Source: Lumbricus terrestris (lineage: Eukaryota; Annelida; Clitellata; Crassiclitellata; Lumbricidae). From it: a DNA stretch of 64,000 nucleotides. Location: positions 92,183,368-92,247,367 of the forward strand of contig OX457036.1 of the NCBI GenBank assembly GCA_949752735.1, given 5' to 3'. A program made the position numbers and the translations under genes. Below are positions 29,451-41,400 of this stretch, piece by piece (the stretch's first letter is position 1; each line of letters opens with the position of its first letter). The notes beneath the pieces were generated by a model. That model saw only the letters and a program-made list of their open reading frames with translations. It was not told where the DNA came from and did no database searches.

Positions 29451-32400
29451 TCTGCTACTGCTACTGCTACTACTACTACTAATAATAATATTGACGGGAC
29501 CCGGTGGTGCATTGGATAACACACTGGCTGGAGATCAGGGGACTCGAGTTTGATTCCCAGAGCCCCGTAGGATTGACGTACTTTGTAGGCTGCTATTAGC
29601 GCCAATGTGTTGCAGGCCGTTTGTTCTCTTAGTAGTTACGATTTGTGTTCTTGTGAATTGTTTCAATTGCGCAGCTGTACGCTGTAATCGGTTTCGGTCT
29701 GTTAACCGGATTGTTCAATAAAGGAAATTATTATTACGAACACATGTGAAAATTACCATGTTCTTAATTTCTTGCTTTTCATTATCCCAGCCACTTTGTA
29801 AAAAACATTTAACTGTGACCACTGTATTTTACCACCTCCTGCATAAATATCTGTGGGTGCCCAATGCCCATGTACCGTAATCACTTCTTCAAACTGATTG
29901 ATTTAGGGCATGGAGTATCTTCACAGTTCTGTGCTAGGCTCTCATGGCCATCTGAGTAGCACTAATTGTGTGGTGGACAAGAAGTGGACGTGTAAGGTGG
30001 CCGACTATGGAATGGGCGAGTTTCAGAAGATAAAGAAGCAGAAGGAAAGTGAAGATGCTGCAAGTTAGTGTGCTGTTCGTCTCTTTTCTGTATTCCTGTG
30101 TGTCTTCCTTGTAACCATCCTGTCTTTGTGAATCATGCAACTCTAAATTATTGATGGTTGATGGTTAAATTGATTGGTTGATTGTTGGTTGATTGGTCGG
30201 TTGGCTTGCTAGTTGATTGATTGATTGAAGTTACTGAGACACCCTTTACTAGGAAATCTGCCAGAGGCTAACTCAGGATTAGCTGAGCCTGAGCCAGCAG
30301 CGTAATGAAGGTTGGTTTTGCAAAGAGCAGATTGTTGAAGCTTCTTCTGGATGTGCACATGGTGTCAGAGGTTTTCAATAAATATCGAATGTAGATCCAA
30401 GTCCAGTTGTCATAGTGACCTGACGGGGTTTACTTGCGTCAGAGAAGATTGGAAGGTCGAGTGTCAGAGGAGTCAGAGCTGGAACTTTTGGAAAGGTAAG
30501 GCTGATTTTGAGTGGAAAGCCTGAAGAGCAAAAGGCTGACGATGATGACTGAGTGACACTACTGATGCAGGAACAGAATATTCTCAGATGCATGAGGGAG
30601 ATCTATTCTAGAGTGATGGTGAGTAGTGACCGATATTTGAGACAGACTGGGAGGATGATCCAGTAAAGTGAAGTGGCTAGATGGTGTAGAGTTTGCTTAG
30701 ATAGGCTACTTGGGCTGGAAATGTTGCAAGGTGTTATAGGTTAGTCATTAAACTTTTAACTGCATTTGCTCTGGGATTGTGAAAACTTGGATCAGAACTG
30801 CAATGACTTTGTGGAGAAAACCGAGGGAAAAGATTGTGGATTTCAAAAGAATCAAAATCCAGGTGACTGAGGTGACAATTCAACGTATTAGCCAATGTGT
30901 CATTTCACTCCCAAAATGAAATATCCCAAATTTTGATTTCATGGGTAGGAGAATGTAGCCCGTAATTATGTGGAATGCGTGTATATTCAAACCTTAGCTT
31001 TTTACATCCTACATTGTTTATGTTTTTTCCCACATTGATAGTTAGCATAATGTGTCTTGTTTTTGTGGATTTGCAACTTCCTTTGAAGGGTCATTTGACA
31101 CTTTGGATCACTTTCAGTGGGAAGCCATTGGATCCCTATATTATTTCTTGGACCAGTTCTTTGTTCTGCATACGATTCTAAAATTGTTCTTTTTAGTTAA
31201 TAGATCTTTTTGGCATATTGCCTTATGTGTGAATTACCTCTTGCGGGACTGATCTGTACAATTTAACTTTTGTAAACTTGAGTCCCCTAATGAGTTTAAA
31301 TGGTCTGTCAGGCTGGGTTGGCATTTTGGATTTGTACTCTGTCTTGACATTTTATTCGAGCTAAGGTTCTTGTAACGTTGCTGAAGAATCGAGTTACTAA
31401 TTAGATTATGTACTATGTTAGACCAGCTGTGGACAGCTCCAGAACTCATAAGAATCGAGGAGGATGAGCGTCCTTTGTATGGAACCCAGAAGGGAGATGT
31501 CTATTCCTATGGGATCATATTACAGGAATTGGCGACTCGCAACATTCCCTTTGTTAACGAAAGAAAAACTCTTACTGCAGTCGGTCAGTTGTACTTTTTA
31601 CATCTTTGCTGTAGCTACTTTTATTCATATATTGAGTATTCGGATATCGCAAGTATTAAGATTTTCAAATATTCGCGAATATTAACGAATATTGAAACTG
31701 CCAACGAATATTGTCTTCGTAAAATAATAGGCCTATGTTCTTTGAAGAAATTCTTTATTCTTATTTCTAGGCTAATATTGTTATTTATGAAAATGCTTAA
31801 CTTAATTGTACTGAATGAATTGTACAATTTTGAGATAGCCTAAACATAGATCTATATCAGTAACTGACAATAGCTTTAATAGATTTATTGTTAAAAACTT
31901 CAAGGTCTTTGCTGGGTCTGGCCAGTGTGGCTATGTCACATTAATACTTAATGTTAGTCACTTTGTCTGACTCCTGACCATCCACCCCAACTGAAAAGAG
32001 GCAGAGCCACCGATGGCAGTTGGCAAGTAGCAGCAATAGTAGGCTAAATTAGAAATAAACTTTAACTGCCTATAATTGTAACTGCAAAGTGATAAAGTAG
32101 TTTTATACCGGTAGCAGGATGAGTAAATATAAATGCCAACGAAGGAAATAATAGTGCCAGATTACAAACAAAACTTATCACGTTCTCAGCATAATAAGCG
32201 CATTGCAGATTTTAATTCAGGCTTGCCCTGAATGCGAGTGAATGTCATGGAGACACGCAGAAACTTAAACTGCTTTAGGGCCTACCGGGTAACATAATAA
32301 ACATTGCGGTTTCGATGGTTCACTTTAATTTGTTAACGAATATTTAAGAATATTAAACCGTGAAGTCACGAATACTCGATCTATGCTTTTATTGTATTAT

Positions 32401-35400
32401 GTTAAAACGTTTATAGAGTCCCTCTAATAAGGTATGTATTTATGTATATATGACCATAATTATGTTTGTTATAGCGGCCCTTCAAGATTCTTACTCAGAG
32501 GCACTCCAGGCTACAGCGCGGAGGTTGAATCAGGGCTTCACGCCGATGCGCATGAACAATTACGAGTGAAGGACTTGCTAAAGGTCCTAAGGGGCAGCTT
32601 GAGATAGGTTCGAACCCGCAACCATCTTGTGCAAAGCACCGGACATACCCCGACATCACCGCGCCCTGTTAAGCAGGTCTTTATTATACTCTATTATACG
32701 ACTAATGAGACGGAGTGGATAATGAGACGGTGAGGGAGAGGATTGGCCACTGCCCTTATATGCCGAGACCTTGAAAATGAAGATGCTAGCACTTCATCCC
32801 CATTGGCGAACCTCCGGGCTAGCTATTGAAGGGATCTCATTATTATACGACTAAGTTGTACAGGTGGTTAGGATACTGAGTGTCAACTCGGAAATATGAG
32901 GTTCGAATCCCACCAGGTCAGGAAAATATTTTTAGAGTTCCACTTCACTAGTATATGTAAACTATTGATATTTGACAATAAGGGAGCCCCTAATTAAAAG
33001 ACGAAGAAAATGAAAGTAATAATATTCTGCATAGATTCTTTGTGTATCTGTACATTTCTTATAAATAATTATATTATCTTATTCACCGTCGCTACATCAA
33101 ATCAAGTCTGCAATAGCCAAATTATCTTGTGGGTTCAGGTGTCAGGTCAAAACCGGGGGAAAATCAAGCCATAAATAATACATTCTAAAGCATTTGCAAT
33201 AAAAAAGTTTTCAGCTGTAACTTCAAAATGTTTTACTGTGAAACTCTAAATTTACAGGTAATGACCATTTTTGGAGAAACTATGTTCAATACTTTGCATC
33301 TAAGCACTTCCTATGTACTAGATAAGAAACTTTCTGTATCACCGCTGCCTGACTTATACCATAAAACGTGCAATCTAATAATTATGATAATTTGAGACAT
33401 TGCTAGTTCTCTGATGAGCGTTAATTACTGTTTGTCTTTGCTCATTGATCAGATATTCTCGCGAAGGTTACCGTAGGTGCGATCTTTCCGTTCAGACCTC
33501 AGGTTCCAGAAGTTAAAGAAAGCGAGGAGTGGCATATTCTGATGGTCACCTGCTGGCATGAGGATCCAGAGGAACGGCCAACATTCAAGAAGATTTCACT
33601 GGCTGTCAAAAAGATGGGCAAAGGAATGTAGGTACACTCTAATTCTTTGTTGCAGTTGTCATAGATGCTTTCATTCATCACCTGCACCAGGGCCATTCCA
33701 CGGTATTGCAGTCCTCGAGAGGTCAATGAAAATATCAGAAGTTCAAGTTGATAATAATTTCTGTGATAGCTATGGTTCTAGTATAAGATTCCAAAAGGGT
33801 TTTCAATTTGTGCTTAGGATTTTGTGTCGGCCGTGCTTCAAAGTGGCAATTTTGATATTTTTGCGTCACGGACTCTACATGCAATTTCCAAGGGGTAAAG
33901 TTTTAACGCAAATCCAATGTTGATTATTTTCAGCTGGACATCATGACCATGGTGAGGGTATGTGACAAATACTATGTGATCACAAATGCACCACATCCTG
34001 AGTCTGGGTTTGCTCGAGCAAAACACGACTTGTAGAGTCCGTGACATTTTAGGGCTTCTAATTTATTTCTCAGGCATTTCAAATTGAACAGCGAACTTGT
34101 TATTTCCATTGCTCTAATTCCCCATTGCAGGCTACTCAATTAACATAAATTACTTTTCCTACCATTGCCTTAAAAAAAATTATGTGAAGTTTAATATTGT
34201 CACGGACTCTACAAAAGTGTCACGGACTCTACTAGAAAAAAATTCAGTTGACTGAACTGATTGGTATTGATACAAATATCCCTGCAATTATGCATGAAAT
34301 GTAGACATCACGCTTGTATCTTGTAACAATGATTCTATTTTATTTTATAAATTTATTTATTTTTTATTTTATTATTTCTAGCCCCCCTACAGTCTGTACT
34401 CAATGCTGCTGCGAGGCTCATTGCCCGTCTTCCTCGATTCTCACACATATCTACATTCATGGCTGAACAACTTCACTGGCTTCCACTCTCAGCTCGCATA
34501 CAATTCAAAGTTCTAAGTTTAGTTCTCAAGTCTCAACGAGGCCTTGCTCCGACGTTCTTTGTGATCTCATACTTCGCCCCATTTCGGCCACTTCGCTGCG
34601 TCCTCTTAGGTCCTCAGATTGGCTCAACCTCTTTGTTCCTCGCGTCAGGACCGCCATGGCTCAATCCAGATCATTTGCCTGCATAGGTCCCTCCCTATGG
34701 AATGGTCTTCTCCCATCCGTTCGCTCTGCCATCCTCTCTGGTAGTCTTTCGTCATCTTTTTCTTGTCTAAAGACCTGCCTTTTCTCTCGGAGTTGCACGC
34801 ACTGGGAGCGCTTCTGAAAGGCTCTTGCTGCAAGAAGCGCTTTACAAATGGTCAGATACGATACGATCACTAAAGGTGAAACTGAATACTGCACGCTATT
34901 CATGAGGAAGAAGGACAAATCAGGCAATCTGTTTGGCTTTCCATGCAAAACTGACCAGTCATGGATTACCGTTGATCAGATTATAGAAAAGCTACCTGCA
35001 CCAGGAAAGCATGGACGAGGACTTTTGAAGTTCACCGACCCTGTAGCTAATGTAACAGAGTGATCTTATAGCGCAGCGACTTATTAATCATTGAGCGCCT
35101 CAACCTTGCTGATTAGATGTTGCAGACGTTCTATTAAATGTTTGTGACAATAAAAGTTCACAAAATTTTTCAATTTTAGCTCTGAAACGTCCTGCAACAC
35201 CTTGCAAGCATTGAAGTGATGAAAGTAATTGGTATAAATTAACTGTTTTCATGAATATTAATCTGTTTCTGTTACGATCCATAACCGTAGAGTCCGTGAC
35301 GTAGAGTCCGTGACGCATAGTGTCTACATTAAGTGAATGCTTGACATCAGTACTTGTCATGATAAAGAAATCCAATTATGACTGTATCAACAGCAATTCT

Positions 35401-38400
35401 AAGATTATGTTTCAAAAGATTGTGTGTGTAGTAATTTCACAGAAAATCAAGATAGTTTAGTGAATAAAAAATTAGAGTCCGTGACGCATACTTATTAATT
35501 CACCAGAAATGATACATAAAAGCCAGCAAAGTCTAACTAATATAAAACTAATCTATGATTGAAGCGGCATCTGGGAAAAATACTTAAATAATTTAAACGA
35601 TAATCACTTCTCTGTATAAAGGGCTCAAAGCCTCCGAAATGTAGAGTCCGTGACATTTTGAATACCGTGGAATGGCCCACCAGATACATGTTATGCGCCA
35701 CTCGATGTCTCCTTAGGCTCCTTCTACTTTAATCACGTGCCTTCTCACACCAACTTGTCGGAGTTTGTGCATACATCAATACGCTTCCTATAGCTAGCGT
35801 CTTTTAAGCGCCTCATAAAAGCGTTGTAAATATAGCTATGCCTGCTCTGTCTTTTTTATCTGATTTAACCAAACTTCGATCTGCTAAATGCAGTGTACGT
35901 CTCTGTTAACAACAAAGATTTAAAGTTCTATTCCATTCCCAATTGGCCACAGGTCTTTTCACTCCACAGCACAAGATTTTCCACATTGCAACAGGAAGCC
36001 TTAACCATGTGGAGCAAATCTGGAACAAACTGCCATGCACACCTTTGTGATGGCTTCTTGCCCATAATCTCTGCCTCTGTTTCTCTAGCAGCGATTTGAG
36101 GATTAATATTATGTTTGATCGTGATTTTATGCTGTGAGCCTGCGCACACTTCTGATGATTTTGTTTTAAAAGGCACTTAATAAATGTGCAGTTATTATTA
36201 TTATGGTTATTATTTTTTTTAATCATAGCTGAGTGTGATGGATAAATATTTATCAGAAAAATAATCTGTTACATCTGTAATGACTGCAGAGCATACAATA
36301 GATACGGTGCTATTATTGTGGGGCACGGTGGTGTAAGGTGGTGCCTTTGAGCCGGAAGGTTGGGGGTTCGAATGATCGAATCTACCTTAAGTCGCCGTGC
36401 AAGGACCACGAGCTTGCACTCACAATTGCTCAAATGCTTTCGAATGAAAATTCGATTCGGTAAAGGTATGCATGGTAGTTTGTTCCAGTGTTGTAGTGAA
36501 CGCCTCTAAGTAGGTAATGAAGGGGCGCTATAGTAACATGCTCCACATGGTCAAGGTTTCCTGTTGCAATGTGGAAAATCTTGTGATGTAGAATGAAAAG
36601 ACCTGTGGTCAATACATACATATATACATTATTAATTTAGTTTTATTTGTTGCTATTGTTACCATAATTATTTAAAAAAATTTATTCTTATTATTTTTCA
36701 TCCATTATGTTTGCTTTGATGAATGTTGGTAAATAGGACAATCAACATAATTGACAATATGCTGGAGAAGTTGGAGAAGCACACACAAGACCTGGAGATT
36801 CTCGTGGCTGTACGGACGAATGAACTGAATGCAGAGAAGAAGAAAGTCGAGTCACTTCTGTACAACATCTTGCCTAGGTGAGGTTTTTGTATTCAAGGAC
36901 CATGGGTCGTGTTTCAGGTACCTGTTTCATTATTAGTTCAGTCACTTCTTTATTTTCTAATCAGTTGGTAGTTGCTGATGGTGCTGATAGGAAAGTATTT
37001 TTTAGATCGTATATTTAAATAGTAACATATTATAATAAGTATATTGCATCCTATATTTATATTAGTAACGTACTGTTTTTGTGTTCGTTTTATTCATTCA
37101 TTCATTACATGGAGATTTATATAGCGCCACTTCAGGAGTGCTCCCAACTCAACCCTGGCTGAAAAGGACGGTTTTGAAGTTGCAACAGAACGCATCTGAG
37201 TTGTCCATAGCCATAAGGCGTAAAGACAGTGAGAGCCCGTTCCATTCCATGGTCCAATTACAGAGAAAGGCGTAAATATGTATTGTGATATCAATACAAG
37301 CAATTTCTGAGGCTTTTTATCATATAGATATTTTTAGCTGAAATCGTGTATATTGACCTAGAAATTCCATGTATGTTGGGATCAATTCATTCATTGGTTC
37401 CTGCTAATATCATCATCCTATTCCGAAAGTCCCATGGTGTTGTTCCAGGCTCAATCGTTTTCATTGGGATATGCATGCTGTTGGTTGAGGTGATCTTGTG
37501 CCTCCTCTATCCATCGGAATTATTTATCAGAAAATTAGATGGTTGTTGCAATTGCAGAATGCACTGTATAATTGCTTACTTTAATGCCACTCAATTCTTT
37601 ACTGAAAAGTTACTCTAATGTGCTACCTTAGCTTATATTAAGAGCAATTAGTAAAAACAGAGGGTTTGTCCAGATGCACTGTGATGAACAATGTTCAACT
37701 GCCAAGATTCTAGCAAATAAACAGGCAGAATAGACAGGCTGTGTTTTCTAATCTATTTTGGAACTTCTGTGCCTCCATTTTCATAATTCACAAGATCAGT
37801 GGTGACATCAAAAGAAAGCTGCACTTCAAAGCTATATCCATCTTCGGTACAGAAACTATCAAGTTCTTGCTATAATTATGGTCAATTATAAGATGTGATA
37901 GAGTTGGTTTCTGAATGTTTAGGACCGTGGCTGAGAGCCTGCTGAGACGTGGCTACGTGGAGCCAGAGATGTTCGAGTCAGTCACCATTTACTTCTCAGA
38001 TATTGTGGGCTTCATCAAGATTGGTCAGAACAGCTCTGCCTACCAGGTCATTATACTAGTTGCTATGTTGATGAAACTTTCAATGAATGTTTCAGCCTTC
38101 ATCTACTTAGAGTGATAGGGCATGCTTAGAGTGTGTGGCACTCCTTTTCTCTATTCATCACATAATTATCAAGTATATAACCACTGGTTGCGAACTACAC
38201 TTCATTCCTTGTGAGAAGTGATATTTGAACATAATTTCCTACATAGTATGGTTAGAAAATTTTAGTCATTTTTACTATGTGAACTTAATGATTGCAACAA
38301 TCAGTGCTTTTTTTATGTTCCATAGTTCAGTTTTAACAATGTTTGTTAGAGGCATTGCTGTGCACACCCTGTAACAGGCTTTATTATAAGCATTTTTATT

Positions 38401-41400
38401 ATATTAAAAGTTCATTTTTATGATGCTTAATGTTAAAATAAAAATATATAGTCTTAAGATTGTCGCTGTGGGCAATAAATATAATGTTGACAATTTGATG
38501 AAGTTTTACAGACACTATGGTATGAATATTTACAGGTTGTGAATTTGCTTAATACCCTCTATTCCACATTCGATGACATTACAGATAAATACGATGTTTA
38601 CAAGGTAATTTTAATTCTCTTTATAAGTGTCATTTCTGTAAATTTGCTACAATATATATTGCTACTAGATCTATTTTGCATCTATATATTTTTTCTTTTT
38701 ATGTGTACTATGTGCTGCTATGCCAAGTTTCCTTCAAAAGTAACAGAAAAGCATCTATAGGCACCAATTTTTTCTAAGTAATACATCTGTCTTATTCATT
38801 GTTTGACCATTTGTCAATACAGTGTACTAAATAATTCTTTGTTTCATGGAACAGGCTGCAAGTAATCTTTTTTAGTCTTGATGCTGCAATACGACTAGGG
38901 GCACCCATAAGTGCATTTAACATGACTTTAGAGGTGCTAGTGATATGCTGTTTGTTAAGATGTATTTGTTTTATGTATTGTGTGTCAGTGTGAGACAATT
39001 GGTGATGTGTACATGGTTGCAAGTGGATTACCGGTGAGGAATGGCGATCGTCATGCATTGGAGATGACGACGATGGCTCTTCATCTGCTTAGCACCATCT
39101 CATCCTTCAGGATTCCACACATGAAGAATAAGATACTTCAGCTGAGAATTGGACTTCATTCAGGTACTAAGTAAAACTGTACAGTTGACTCGGTAGTTTA
39201 CATGAATCTCTGCAAAAATTTCTGAGAAGCATAATATTAATCTTCGTTTATTTTCAAACCGACAACGCAGTATGATTGCAATCAGTAAAGAACAGATGAT
39301 CAAAAGTTATCATAGGAGTTGAATTTAACTGTTGTCAGCCACGCACAGTGTCATGTCCTACTGTTCAGTTTACCAACATTGACTGCCGAATAGAAGGTTG
39401 AGTGGTCTTTTGGGAAGGCTGCGGGAACAGATCCCGATCGATGTTCTCGTCATGCCAGAGTGTATACAGCCGTTTGGAGGATGTTTTTGCTACAACACCA
39501 CAGAGAATTTATTAATTCAATAACTCTGTGGCTTTATTATTAGTATTTTTGTTGTTTTTGATGTTGTTGTTATTATTATTATTATTATTATTATTGATTA
39601 GTCATAAAAAGAATTCCCATAATGGTAGAAATAATAATAAAGAACATTATTGCTTTTACTATAGTACTATACTAAAAACCTTGCACTTGTACTCATTGTC
39701 CAGCCTTCCTTCCGAAATTATAGACAGCCGAGTGGACATAGTGTGGTGTGATATGTTCGAAATATTCACCGCCCATGGACCGAGTTGACACTTAGCTTAT
39801 GACACAATTTATTCATTTTGTGGGACAATGCCTTAGAAGTCACAGAGCAGAAAAGCCTATAGGTCAATTTCAGTTAATCTATCTTTTTAGGAATTTTAGT
39901 GCACACATAACTGTTCAGCTACACTTAAATTAAGTTGCATTGTTTATCACATGTATTCCAAATAATGATTTTACCTAGTCCAACTAGTAAGTAGCATTTT
40001 CTGTAAATCATTGTCCTGCTGACTGGATTCTCTCTAGTTGATTGCTTGCTTATACTGATATACATATATCTAAATTTATATGTATCTATTTTATAAATCC
40101 TTACATATTAATAGATCCCTATATAAATTAATTTGGCATTCAATTGCAGTATCATAATGTTCTGTTAAATAAAGGGTCAGTGGTTGCTGGTGTAGTCGGA
40201 ATGAAAATGCCACATTACTGCTTGTTTGGTGATACCGTCAACACTGCCTCCCGAATGTGTTCGGGTGGATTGGGTGAGGAAAATGTTCTGAGTTTGATTT
40301 AAAGTGTTTTTGACAGAGTTTCAGAAACGTCAAGCTATTTAGGGACACGAATGAATAGGCATAATTTTGACATTGTGCCAATTGATTGATCTTGCATTAG
40401 GTTATTGTGAGACATTTGTTAATGCTGCATGCATTTAGGTTCCTTCATTTATTTTTAATTCATTCATTCATTCATTCATTCCAGAATTTGTGGAGTGCCT
40501 TTTCAATGGTCTACTTAGAATTTTACTTACCAACCTCACTTTGGCCAATTTTTTATTATTAAACTGTTTTAAGATAAGAGATGAATGACTGAGAGTTCTA
40601 CAAAGGAACGGAGCATGAAGGAATGGCCATTCTAGGTCTTCAGTTCAAATGTATTTATGTATGTATGTTTCATGTGTATGTATGTATGTATGTATGTATG
40701 TATGTATGTATGTATGTATGTATGTATGTATGTATGTATGTATGTATGTATGTATGTATGTATGTATGTATGCATATGTATGCATGTATGTACAGGAACA
40801 TTTCCTAAATTACTCGCCAAGCATTAACTGATAAAATTAATTGGACTTTTAATTTGCTTGAATTCTTGCCTAAATGGAAGCTGGATCGATGAAAAGGAAT
40901 CATGTCAAAATAGAAGTTGGATTGATGAAAAATAATTATTCTGTGTCAGGTGAATAATTTAAAATGCTGAAGTGATAGTCTACCCAAATACCTAGGCCTA
41001 ATATTAGGATTTGACCACCTATGCTTTTGCTGCCATTAAAGCAGCTGGATGACATTGGATGGTTTAATGCTTTAAGATAATTTTTCTTTCCAAAATCGAA
41101 GTCACTATAAATGTTAATTGCTATGATGAATGATCATTGTGTGTGATCACTGATAAACTCAACTGCTTTGGTGTCTTGTCTAGCACTACGAATCCACATA
41201 AGCAGCGCAACAGCGGAATTACTTGAGGCCACTGGGTTGTTTGAGCTTGAGAATCGTGGAGAAAGACAAGTCAAGGTACAGTGACAAACATTATCAGTTT
41301 TAGATTAGAGTTCTTAAGTCAGCTTCATCTCTATACTTAGACCTATATACCAGTGTGGGTTCCAAGAAAGTGGTAATTGCACTAATATTACTTCATATCA

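Noticed and set aside
32855..32925. tRNA gene
   Set aside because: B-box-like and T-arm-like sequence is present, but acceptor and anticodon stems do not pair well. More likely a SINE head.
40623..40831. Open frames on both strands across 40.6-40.8 kb
   Set aside because: Pure (TATG)n microsatellite; repeated Met-Tyr-Val-Cys peptides are artefacts.
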